Source: Pagrus major
Taxonomy: Eukaryota > Chordata > Actinopteri > Spariformes > Sparidae
Length of the DNA stretch: 64,000 nucleotides
Reading direction: 5' to 3'
NCBI RefSeq assembly: GCF_040436345.1
Contig: NC_133230.1
Span: 19,044,197 to 19,108,196, forward strand
Shown here piece by piece: positions 10,190 to 20,933 of the stretch. The translations under genes and the position numbers were made by a program. Each line of letters starts with the position of its first letter. Within the stretch, counting starts at the first letter, position 1. The notes under the pieces are model-generated. The model worked only from the letters and a program-made list of their open reading frames with translations, was not told the origin of the DNA and searched no databases.

Positions 10190-13100
10190 GTAAAGAGAGG
10201 TATTTTCTGAACATTTACGAGGGCCAAATTTCTCAGCATCGCGACGGCTAACGAGGATAGCTTAGCTCAGAGGCAGCGGCTGTGGCTCAGTAGTGCAGTA
10301 GGCCTGACCACCTGCTAAAGGAACTGACTGCTGAAAATATATCTCTTCATCTATTTTTCCCCTTCCTCTCTTCTCATAAATCAAACCTTCATGAATCACC
10401 TGGACCCAATCCAGAGACCGAAAGGCCAAGCTAATAAAGGTAAGAGCAAATATTGTCTAACATTGTCGACTTGGGTTGAGTGAATGCGGATCTTTTTACG
10501 TGCGCTTTGAAAACCTTGCGTGCGCGGATGCGATAGCTTGTCGTCTCTTAGCAGCTTGGCAAGTGGGGCCTGTCTGTGTAACTTGTGAATAATCTTGCAC
10601 TTAATTTGCCACTTCAATGAAACTCAAGACCGCCTTGCGTTTCATAAGAGAGCTCTCGGCCCTTAACTTAACCCCCTTTGAGTTCCCATCACACCCCCGA
10701 AATGGCACTTGTAAGGTTACCACAGTTAGCATTAGCTGCCTCTCGTCTAGCTAACGTTAAATGGCAACTTGATACACATCAGCATCCTTTTCCTGGTTGT
10801 GCTTGCAACGCTTTTATATCGCACTGACAGGTGCGAGAATACACTCTGACCGCCCAGTCTCTCTCGATATTGGTCACTGGAAAACATTTTTGCAGTGTTA
10901 AGCTACAGGTGCCATCCTATCACGCTTGGCCACTCGGCTAATGTTAGCCAAGTCCGTCATGTTGAAAGGACTCTTGGCGCTCGTTAACATGAAGACGCTG
11001 CGCACTGCATGCAGCTAACCACACAGCTAGCGTGCTAACGTTAGCTGCTTGCTAAATTAACCCAAAAATGACACGTCTTCCGATATGCTTTTCCTGGGTC
11101 CAAATGGGCCTCGCTTTTCCCCGTCTTCATGCTGTTCAGGCTGTACTGTTAGATAGCATGTATTTGCTAACCTGTGTGTTTTAATTCAACTTTTCCATGT
11201 CCTGAAAAGCTCTCAAAGAGTCTACTCCATCTAACACAGTAACATCTGAGCGCACTCCGAAACTTGTGAAGACAAACCAGCATTGGTCCACCTGTATTGA
11301 ACATGCATTAAATCTATTCTGGAAATGTAACTAATGGCATAAGCTAGCCTATATTTCTATTTTGATGAGGGAATCAAAATGTCTTGGGTGTTATTTAGTG
11401 CTAATATGTAACACTTCACTGGTTTCACCTCAGTATGCAAGCTCATGCTGTGTTATCTGAAGCATTTTGAGCTGTTATGTGATGTTTTGTCGTTCTCAGC
11501 TTGATTGCTTTTCCTGTTACACTCATGAATAATTGCAGGAAGAGCGTGTTATGTAATAAGTTATGATGATGCTGATGTGAAAGGACCAGATAATGTAATG
11601 TATCCCACCACTCGCATCTCTTTTTGTCACACAAACGTGATAACACCAGTCTATTTCTATTTCAGTGCAAAACGGAGCTGTGACCCAAAAGGATACTTTG
11701 AATGACGATGAGTTTGAGCCTTACCTGAATACTCAGGCCAGACAGGTAAGCTGCTATTGACTGGTCTTTGCCTACAGGTGCTGCTTTACAGTTGAATCAT
11801 CTTTATTATCAACAGACTGAAGTACCTGCTAAAGAGTTGTTGTTCTCAGTTAATCATAAAACTTTTTATTTCTCTCTGATGATCGAAGGGGATTTCATGG
11901 ATAAAGGTTGCAACTTCCACCTGGGCTTTCGATTGTTGCTTTTATTATTATTCATTTTAAGTATATTTAAGAACAAAGTAGCTCAAAAGTTCCACCAATT
12001 TGTTGATTGGTTTCAAAACTTCCCTCTACGAATATAAAACAGATTCCTTGGAAGACAGAAATGTAGTTTTGGTGTCACTTTTTTGCAGCATCTCTCAAAA
12101 CTGTTCCCTACCAGAAGATACGTGTACACACAGACTTCCTTGTGTCTGCACATCCTTGCTTTTAACATTACTGAGGAATACAAGTAAAGGAAGACCTGAA
12201 GGATATGCAGCTGGAATGAGGACTTCTGTTGATTATCTAGTTTTCGAGTGGCCTTGGCTTTTAATCCCTCTCCACTGTGCGGTAGATGGAGATCCCCTTG
12301 TATAGTAACAGACACGCAGCGCCTGTGAAGTGGGTTGTCGAGGAAAAGAATGGAGTCTGTATTTCCCTCCGCTTAGAAGAATGCACTGTCCTTATGTGAA
12401 AGAGACTGCTACTTTTTCTTCATTGTACAGTTCAGTGCTGTGTATTTACAGATCAGATTGAAGAAGAGCGGGAGGGATATAAAGAGAGCTTCATTATTGC
12501 GGGGTGAATCCTTGGTGTATAACGATGATGATGATAACAATAATAATAATAATAGGATATCTTTGCTCATCTTTTTTATTGGTGTGACTTTTTGGATGCA
12601 CAAAATAAAAGGTATACACATGTAAAACAATCTGTTGCTTTTAATCTTGTTACTAAAACAGATTCTCTTTCTATTTAGAGCAATGCCTATACGGCCATGT
12701 CGGACTCGTACATGCCCAGCTACTACAGCCCCTCCATAGGATTTTCCTACTCACTAAATGAGGCAGCATGGTCCACAGGTGGGGACCCTCCTATGCCTTA
12801 CCTGGCCTCCTATGGACAGCTGAGCAATGGGGAGCCCCACTACCTCCCGGACGCTATGTTTGGCCAGCCAGGCCCCCTGGGGAGCAACCCTTTCCTGGGC
12901 CAGCACGGTTTCAACTTCTTCCCCAGTGGCATCGACTTCTCAGCATGGGGCAATAGCAGCTCTCAGGGACAGTCGGGGACACCGCAGAGCTCTGGCTACA
13001 GCAGCAGCTATGCCTATGCTCCCAGCTCACTTGGGGGTGCCATGATCGATGGACAGTCCCCGTTTGCACCTGCTGCCAACGAGCCCCTTAACAAGGCACC

Positions 13101-16100
13101 TGGTATGAACAGCCTCGACCAGGGCATGGCAGGGCTTAAGATCGGCGGTGCTGCTCCAGGTGGGAACGGGGACATGGCGCCTAAGGTGGTTGGCTCTGGC
13201 TTACCTGGTGGGGGTCCCCTTGGTCCTGTATCATCTGTAGGACCTCCCAGCATGCCTCCTGTCTCAATTGCCCCTGCCAAGCCTGCCTCCTGGGCCGATA
13301 TTGCCAGCAAGCCAGCCAAGCCTCAACCCAAGCTGAAAACCAAGGGTGGCATGGCCGGTGCCAATTTGCCTCCTCCGCCCATTAAACACAACATGGACAT
13401 AGGCACTTGGGACAACAAGGGCACCATGCCTAAAGCTGCCACCCCTCAGCAGGTGCCCCCTATTCCCAGCAATGGGCAGCCCCCCAACCAGGCTTCACCA
13501 CAGCCCGGAGCTACTGCTGCGGGGAACCCACAAATGCCCCTCAGCAATGGACAGATGGTACCACCTGTTTCCCAGATGGGGCAACATCAGCTTCCACCTG
13601 GGCAACCAGGTATGGCTCAAATGCCCCAACCTCCTCTCTCCCAGGGTCCTCCTCCCCCAAGCCAACAACAGCAACCTTCTCAACCTACTCGCTGGGTCCC
13701 TCCCCGGAACCGGGCCAATGGATTTGGGGATGGCAGCGGGGGTGGAACAGGCCAGTCGCCTCCCACCTCATCTGGGGTGGGTGTGGTTCCTGGGGTCCCC
13801 TCTGAGCCGCACCCAGTCTTAGAGAAGTTGCGCATGGTCAACAATTATAACCCCAAGGACTTTGACTGGAATCCCAAGCAGGGCAGGGTGTTTATCATCA
13901 AGAGCTACTCAGAGGATGACATCCACCGCTCCATCAAGTATAACATCTGGTGCAGCACGGAGCATGGCAACAAGAGGCTCGATGCGGCTTACCGTTCGTT
14001 GGGTGGCAAAGGGCCGCTTTATCTTCTGTTCAGTGTCAATGGGAGCGGTCACTTCTGTGGCGTGGCAGAGATGCGCTCACCCGTGGACTACAACACGTCT
14101 GCTGGCGTGTGGTCACAGGACAAGTGGAAGGGTCGTTTTGATGTGCGCTGGATCTTTGTTAAGGACGTTCCCAACAGTCAGCTAAGGCACATTCGACTGG
14201 AGAACAACGAAAACAAGCCAGTGACCAACTCTCGGGACACACAGGAGGTACCACTGGACAAGGCCAGGCAGGTGCTAAAGATCATCGCTGGATATAAACA
14301 CACCACTTCCATCTTCGATGACTTTTCTCACTACGAGAAGCGTCAGGAGGAGGAAGAGTGTGTGAAAAAGGTAACAAAGTCACTGTCGAATAAAGCGAAT
14401 GATAAAATGGGTGAATGAAAAGTGCTCTGCTTCAACTTATGTTGAAAAAGGTGGTGTATATGAAGCCATTTGGATGTGTGTGTGCATGTTCTGCCTTTCT
14501 TTTTACATTAAAGGAATACAGGAACATCTCGAGGATTTACAGTTGGACTGAGATCGTTGTCAGAGTTCAGTGATTGTACATGGGAGCATATTTTGTGGTT
14601 TTTCTTTCTCTTCAGTTTTCACTGTGGTGTTATGTGTTCTACGTGTATTATCACTCGTGTGTATTGCTCGGCTTTAAAACAGAATAATAGACACAGAAGA
14701 ATGAACACCAGAAATAATTTTCCACGGTGATATTCATTCCAAGCTAATGTTATGAAATGGAAATATTCAGTGGATTACATGAAGACATTTGAAGATTGAA
14801 TTGATGGATTTTATATCGTGCTTTAGCTGTTCCATTTTGAAACTCTTACCAGGGTTGAACAGCTTCCTGAAGATATGTGAAGTGTATTTTTTTTATGCCT
14901 CTTATGTTTGAACACATTTTGGTATTGGGTGAAATCTGTGATTCTTTTGTTGAACTGGTAGCATCAACTTAAGAAACAAAATATACACGCTAATGTATAT
15001 TACAGCTCACACAATGCAGTGATGCTCGTTTACATGTCTGATAGTTGTGGGAAAAAATACTACTGGGGTTTTGATGTCCTGCACAGCTGTATTACACATT
15101 CTGTAACCCTTTTACCCAACAGAGGGACAAATGAAGGGAAAAGTTTGCTAAGATGATGAGATGATAATATTAGCTTACCTTCCTTAACACAGCAGCTCGT
15201 TAACCTTTTGTAAATTGCTATTATGTGCCTACTTGCTAGTGGGCGTGGGTAAGCTTCTTTTATTCTGTGGATATAGAAACATTTCTCTTCCAGTGTGTTG
15301 TGAGTTTAGTTGGATCATGCTAAGAAATGTGTTGATTGATCTCTATATTTACTTTGTTTACTCCACTGTATCTTTGTACATTTGATGTATGCTTGAGGAA
15401 CGTGATGCCTAGCTTGTTTATGCCACAAAATTGTGCTGCTGAAAGGTAACTGAGTGCTTAAAAGCCAGGATACAGTAGCTCTAGAAACAAGTGTAGGTCA
15501 GAATCCCTATTTTAAAATATTAAGTTTATACTGGATATTTTGTGCGGAGCAACTAAGGTTTGTATCTGCTGCTTGCTTTGGCAAACTTCACAGCAAGCAA
15601 GACATCTGTACATAAATGAATGTAGCAACCATAATTGTACTGTTACTAACATTCATATATTATTTGCAGTTGTATAACTTGATGCTCTTTTCAGGTTTTA
15701 ATTTATGATATTTTAAATACTGTGATTGTCATATTTTAGGGGCTTATGTATGAACCAAATCATAAGCCTGACCAGCAGTTTTTCAAACCTGTGGAATTTT
15801 GTCTTGAGAGCTGTTAACATATAGACACTCTGTCTTGAGATATAAAGTACCTTATGTCCATGTTATTGTCAGCATAGTGATAGATGCAAGGGATGAGCAC
15901 TGCCAATATACGAAAGGTTAAATAGCTCTCCAGAGCACTCACTGTTTATTCAAGTAATAGTCTTTAGTTTTAATGTAGAAGCTTTCAGATTTCTCTTCAG
16001 ACATCTGTACCTAAATCCAATGACTGTGTGATGTCTGTAGGCAAAGTTATATAATACACATTTAAGTTTCTGCTGATGAACTGGTGGGTAAATGCAGTAA

Positions 16101-17230
16101 CCTTACTACTCTTATGAAAATCTGTTCAGATTTTAAACAAATGCCTGACCTAGGTAAATTGAAGTGTCTATCTCTTCCGGTCATGCTCAGTTTTCACTCC
16201 TCTGTGTGACAGGTGGAGGTCCAAGGCAGTGAGCCATATCCCAGCAACCCAAGCAACAGGAGTCATTACAGGCTTCAGGTAACTTGCGTCATCTGTCACC
16301 TTATGCAGAAGCAATGTACATGATATTTGGATACATGAAGGATACTTCTTGAAATCGTTTCACAGAAATGTGTTACTATGTCTGAACTGTCCTTTTGTAG
16401 CACCCACCACAATGTTTGTTTACAGTAACATCCAGGTAGAAAGCCCCTGCATCACACTAGCTTACCTACAGTTGAAGTGTCTTGTTTCACAATGTTATTT
16501 AAGTGTATTCATACGTACTCACTCATCTAAAGTACTTGTGTGATTCTTTCATATCTCACTACTAACAACACTTACACCGTCAGGCCACAGACTGAGATGT
16601 GGCTATTGGGTGGAGATCAAACACACTGGCAAAGCGGCACACTTCTTAAAATAGGCACAGTAGAAACGTCCTGTTGGACCATCGTGTTTTATTCTACATC
16701 ATTAAACCTTTCTGTTACAACTGAAAATGACAATGCAAATCAGCCAGAAAGTGACTGTTAATCTTGGTGATTCGGTCTATAGTTTGGCAAGAATCATCAA
16801 GAACTAGAGTGGCACTCAGTAGAGCGCAAACCTCTGCCAAGGCCCAACAGTCCCCTTTTAATTCAATCAAGCCTAATCCAATGTCAAACTGGATACCCCT
16901 GTATCACTCTTCTGGGGGCGGGCCTCACTAATTGCTGTACAAAAACACCATTTTATAACTGTGTTCACTGATTTGGTGAAACTGAATCATATTTTATGGA
17001 GATCATAGATTTTGATCTAACGTCCTCTGGCTGCTCTGCCTGAATCATCTCCTAATGTTTTTTTCCCCTGATGAACAGATAGCTTTACTTGTGGCTAATG
17101 TGACCGCTGACTTGAAGTTGTTGTAGGGATCAAATGTGATTTTTAAAAATATAAATATTCTGTCAATTACTGTGTGTAACTTGCTTTCTTTTTGACTTTG
17201 TTCCAGGAGCGCCAAGGACGAGTCAAGTAA
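10163..17230 (+). CDS. ythdf2: YTH domain-containing family protein 2 (m6A reader), five coding exons
   Basis: Joining 10163-10189, 10415-10439, 11666-11745, 12679-14370 and 17207-17230 gives about 615 residues with every junction in frame and GT-AG introns. The protein reads N6-methyladenosine in cytoplasmic mRNA and, in known members, directs it to decay. The N terminus [14 protein letters not shown], the phrase [20 protein letters not shown] and the end ERQGRVK match YTHDF2 better than YTHDF1 or YTHDF3. A Pro/Gln/Gly-rich disordered region covers about residues 230-395 and is longer than in human YTHDF2 (579 aa). The YTH domain spans about residues 446-580. The aromatic cage Trp residues are at 468, 522 and 527, with the same spacing as human 432, 486 and 491. 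The symbol is assigned from remembered human sequence. Confidence 0.96.
10415..10439 (+). CDS. ythdf2: ythdf2 coding exon 2
   Basis: A 25-base exon between AATCCAG and GTAAGA encodes RPKGQANK plus the first base of the next codon. It is too short for ordinary open-frame searches and is placed by homology and splice signals. The acceptor has a poor pyrimidine tract. Confidence 0.9.
11666..11745 (+). CDS. ythdf2: ythdf2 coding exon 3
   Basis: An 80-base exon between TATTTCAG and GTAAGC encodes [20 protein letters not shown] and then LNTQARQ. The acidic FEPYL motif is typical of vertebrate YTHDF proteins. It enters in phase 1 and leaves in phase 0. Confidence 0.94.
12679..14370 (+). CDS. ythdf2: ythdf2 coding exon 4 (main exon with YTH domain)
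   Basis: A 1692-base exon (564 codons) starts [10 protein letters not shown] after CTATTTAG and ends in EECVKK before GTAACA. It holds the low-complexity region and the whole YTH domain. Reading past the donor would add only [15 protein letters not shown] before a stop at 14416-14418, so splicing to the last exon is the family arrangement. Confidence 0.96.
16213..16278 (+). CDS. ythdf2: Candidate in-frame cassette exon of ythdf2
   Basis: Within the last intron, a good pyrimidine tract and GTGTGACAG acceptor precede 66 bases that end at CAG and a GTAACT donor. All 22 codons are open in the phase needed (0 in, 0 out): [20 protein letters not shown] then LQ. Inclusion would insert 22 Ser/Pro/Asn-rich residues between EECVKK and ERQGRVK, just after the YTH domain. 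I recall no such exon in human YTHDF2; a chance arrangement remains possible. Confidence 0.5.
16801..16935. repeat. Fragment of a teleost interspersed repeat
   Basis: The phrase CACTCAGTAGAGCGCAAACC followed by TCTGCCAAGGCC recurs widely in fish genomes from memory. The boundaries are not visible. Confidence 0.4.
17207..17230 (+). CDS. ythdf2: ythdf2 last coding exon segment
   Basis: After GTTCCAG the frame reads ERQGRVK and stops at TAA 17228-17230. The human protein ends ERQGRGK from memory. The same exon continues into the 3' UTR. Confidence 0.95.
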   Translation, partial: ERQGRVK

Positions 17231-18226
17231 CAGTTGGTGCTTTGGTCTAAAGACTGCAATGGCCCCCCCTAAAGCCCTGTCCACCCCATTACATCATTAC
17301 ATCCAGATCTCTAAGAAATTCTAATAGGGGTGAAGAATTAACCAAGGACAAAAAAAACTAAATGAAGACTTTCTTGATTTCTTTCGACTTTAAAGACTTA
17401 CTTCGAACTTGTAGTAAAAAGAAAAGGAAACGATTATTCATAGGACTACAACTAAATGCATAGCATCCTTAGGTGAAATCTTTTTTTTGCCCCACCCCAT
17501 TCCACTACATATGCTTTTCCCCCCCTTGTATGCTGCTTTTTCCTTTTTTTAAATGAAAGGATCATCCTCTGTTTTTATGGTCCAAAAGCAAGTCTGTAAT
17601 TCTCACACAAACACACAAATCCAATAGAAATTTGTAGTGTTTGCTTATAATAGTGTCCCAAAGTCAAGAATGGGCAGTTTGTCTCATTTTCTTTGTAATC
17701 CCCCCCTTCACTCCCCCCTGTCTTCTGAGGATGCTCACATCTTCAACCAGGACCCAGTGGAGTTTCCTCCTCAGTGGATTTTCATCGTAGACGGGTGTCA
17801 ACTGCGCTCACTCCAGAATCTGTTTCGTACATGCTTGCCATGTTTTTGTTTGAGAGGACTGCAGATGTTCAGATATTCGATTTTGTTTTCGCATGTGTTG
17901 GACGGAGTGTGTGGGGAAGGTCGGGTCTGGAGGCTCCGGAGAGGAATAGGAAAGAAGAGGGGGGTCAAGAGTTTGAAAGCAGAAGAAATGTTAAGTTAAT
18001 GAGCCTTGCTGAGTGTATAATTTTATGGTCTAAAAAAAATGAGGCCCTCTGTTAACAGTCTTCATTGGACTTTATTTACCCTCTTTATCCTTCTCTTGGA
18101 CAAGTTGATTCATTGTTGCTTTGGGCTGCTTTCTGTTTTTGTTTTTTTTTTCTCCTTCCTCAGTTTTCTAAAGACAGTGATGCGAGTGGCCTTGCCCCCA
18201 CTCTTTCTATTAATCAGTTCAAAAGT

Positions 18227-18232
18227 AATAAA
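18227..18232 (+). terminator. Polyadenylation signal, proximal (ythdf2)
   Basis: AATAAA about 1.0 kb after the stop codon, followed by a T-rich stretch. It would give the shorter 3' UTR. Confidence 0.5.
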
Positions 18233-18617
18233 TGTGGTATATTCAGCAGAACTGGTGTGCATTCCCCTTGTTTGACTGTGTAAAGCAATTTTGTCATGCA
18301 GCTTGTCTGTGCATTCTCTTCATCTGTTTTTACTTTTCCCAGATGGGTAAATGAATGTTTTTCTGCTAACCTTCATACTCAACCCGTCCACTTTCTGTCC
18401 CGACGTCAGTTTTCACCACTGTACCCTGCATTTCTGACCTCAACTTTCCAAACCCGCCTTGTCCTCCACACTCCCATTTCTGACAGCTCAGCCAACTATA
18501 CATACTATAATATCACAATCAGCTTCCACCATTTTCAGAATGTCATTGTTGGTGAGTTAAAAAAAAAAAAAATTCGCAAGGTCCTCTTTCAGAACTACTG
18601 GCTTTTATTTGTGGCAT

Positions 18618-18623
18618 AATAAA
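18618..18623 (+). terminator. Polyadenylation signal, distal (ythdf2)
   Basis: AATAAA about 1.4 kb after the stop codon, with a GTGGTGTGTGGG stretch beginning about 15 bases downstream, a good GU-rich downstream element. Confidence 0.65.
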
Positions 18624-18859
18624 GATGCTCCACAAAGTGGTGTGTGGGTTTCTTCCTCTGTTATTTATTTTTTTCTTTCGTCACATGGGTGGCCTGTTGT
18701 ACCTCTACTTATGTTGTATGCTTTTCCTTACAGCAGACAGAACATCATACCCTGTGGAAGCGCATTTCTGCCAGTTAAAGAAAAAAAATTGATGAAAACT
18801 TAGCCTTGATTAAAAAAAATCTGAATATTCCCATGATGCATCAATAGGAGGTAAAAGTT

Positions 18860-18960
18860 GTCTCTTAATTTTGACTTAATTCTCATAACTCTGACTTTAT
18901 CTCTCAGTTTTGACTTTTTTAAATCTCAATTATGACTTTTAATACTCAATTCTGAGTCAT
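18860..18960. repeat. Degenerate tandem repeat, unit about 20-24 bases
   Basis: Five diverged units built on TCTCAATTWTGACTTT follow each other. This array type is frequent near fish genes. Confidence 0.7.
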
Positions 18961-19854
18961 ATTTACAACTTACTTTGGATTTTATATTTTTCATCAAGTT
19001 AATTTCCATCCTATTTTTTTCTTTATCTGGGGTAAATAGGCTTCCGTACATACGGGTATTAGTTTGAACGAGTCTAACCTGTTTATCATGCTGTAGGCCT
19101 AATTAATTTGTTTTATGGAGGTTCAACAGTGTAATGCAGCCCTCTGAAAAGAGACCACATTTGCATTTTACGTTTATATATCGGCTATAGCTAATCCTTA
19201 CACTTGTGAAAATGTATCTTGTATACCTGCGTGTGTAGATATGACAGTTGTGGGAAATCATCTGCAATCCGCCATTTTCTGTCCTCATCAGTGAGGGTGT
19301 AATGCGTGTAGCGTCCACAAGAGGGAGACACAGCATCAGTTACTGCAGCTGATGTTCTGTCCTGACCACAGGACTGGCTGGCTTTAAAATCGGATCCCAG
19401 CACCAAGGCCTTGTTTATGTGTACTCGATTATAAGTCTATTTTGTTTGAGCCATTTTAGTTCTGTCTTATATCCAACAGTAAAACAGTCAAATAAAAAAT
19501 ACAGGCTTAGTAGGCTAGAAACCCTATTAATTAATCACTGCAATGTTATTTTATAGTTTATTTTGAGGTTTGGATGTGTTAATGTGGCCTACAGGAGCAG
19601 ACAGTAGCCTATTAAAACACCACCAACAGCTATGCTGATAATGGCCTTTCCAAAATAAAATCACACACACACAAGACTTTTTTTTGCACATAAACTTAAC
19701 ATGACAGTAGGGTGAGCAAAGCTTTGCCAGATTTTGTTTGTTTAGCCTACACTACTATGATTGCAAACATTACAAATCACAATAGGTTATAGAAATCTTA
19801 GAAATCATAATGATCTACAAAAAAAATCACTCCTTTTAATTTTCATGTCAAAGA

Positions 19855-20110
19855 CTCAGTTACAGTACAGTGTTGATTACTGTAATTTAATAAAGTACTT
19901 TATCAGTTACAACAATATTTTACAGAATATTGTTGGCTTCTGTGATTTAGCACGGGACATAACTACTGTGATATTTTGCAGAAGCAACCTGGTTACTGTT
20001 ATTTTCACAGTAACTTTTTGTTTGCTGTAATTTTTGATTGAATACAGTATTCTGCTGTGAAATAGTAGGATATACAATAAATTCACAGTACATATTTCAC
20101 ACCATTTTGT
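19855..20110. repeat. AT-rich repeat with recurring TTACTGTAATTT and ACAGTA words
   Basis: At least eight copies of a TACTGT/ACAGTA word are spread through the stretch in both orientations, which suggests an old palindromic or tandem element. Ends are not defined. Confidence 0.4.
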
Positions 20111-20883
20111 AAAAAAAAAAATGTTTGAGTGTAGCCTCTTTAATTTAACTATGATTTATATCTAGTTGCTTTAAATCACACAAAATGTTGCACAGGCCAT
20201 TGATGAAGCGTCGCCCTGAAAAGTGTTTTCATTGGCTGATTTTATTTAGGTTTGTGTCTTCCAGCTCTGTACACACTGCCTAGTGCAGGCCTTACTTTTA
20301 GCTCTAACGCTGATGGAGTCGTTCACCCGCAGCCTGCACAACCGTGACCTTTCATGACAGAATCTAACATAAAGGCCTCTTTTAAAAAAAAAAAAAAAGA
20401 CCATAGCTGCGAAACTTTGGCTGCATGGTAGAGAACAACTGTGTGTGTGTGTCGCGCGCGTGTGCATGCGCCGGGTGTCGGGGGGGTGGCGTGGGTTGGG
20501 GGTCGACGGCACGTGTCGTGTCTGCGCTGAGGGTGCGTGGCAAACACGCTGCCTCGAGGGGATCTCCCGTGACCCTTATCTGCGCCCGTCTCTGGGGACG
20601 CCTGTTAGCCCCTCCTGGGATGCAAATGAACGACCATAAAAGAGAGGCAGCGACAGCCACCGAGACGATGGAGGAGAAGAAAGGGAAATGGGACCATGGG
20701 GAGAAAGTGGTGGTGGTGGAGGAGGAGGAGGAGGAGGAGGTAGATGGGGAGGGCAGGGGGGTGAAGGAGGAGGGGCGGAGGTCAGCAGCACTCACATCTC
20801 AGAGCGCACATCAAGCTAAATGCATAGAGAAGATGGAGGAAGAGAATGAGTTGCCCTGCAGTGGTGAAAGGAGATTCCTCACT

Positions 20884-20885
<2 letters not shown>

Positions 20886-20932
<47 letters not shown>
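20886..20932. repeat. (GT)n microsatellite
   Basis: Pure GT run of about 47 bases. A GAG-rich tract precedes it near 20719-20740, which produces a poly-Glu frame. Confidence 0.97.

Positions 20933-20933
<1 letters not shown>

Larger units (their letters stand above)
14371..17206 (+). other. Last intron of ythdf2
   Basis: The intron is AT-rich and holds the cassette exon candidate at 16213-16278 and part of a repeat near 16.8 kb. I see nothing else coding. The three earlier introns (10190-10414, 10440-11665 and 11746-12678) contain no other recognisable feature apart from a short (AAT)n run near 12538-12555. Confidence 0.85.
17231..18645 (+). other. ythdf2: 3' UTR of ythdf2
   Basis: From the stop codon the sequence continues as AT-rich, U-run-containing DNA to two AATAAA signals. 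Open frames here are short and unconvincing. The end is set about 20 bases after the second signal and is therefore approximate. Confidence 0.7.

Noticed and set aside
12697..14418. Reading the large ythdf2 frame as a single-exon gene of 573 codons
   Set aside because: The exact [14 protein letters not shown] and VQNG exons upstream and the ERQGRVK exon downstream show that the frame is one exon of a spliced gene. The last 15 codons are intron.
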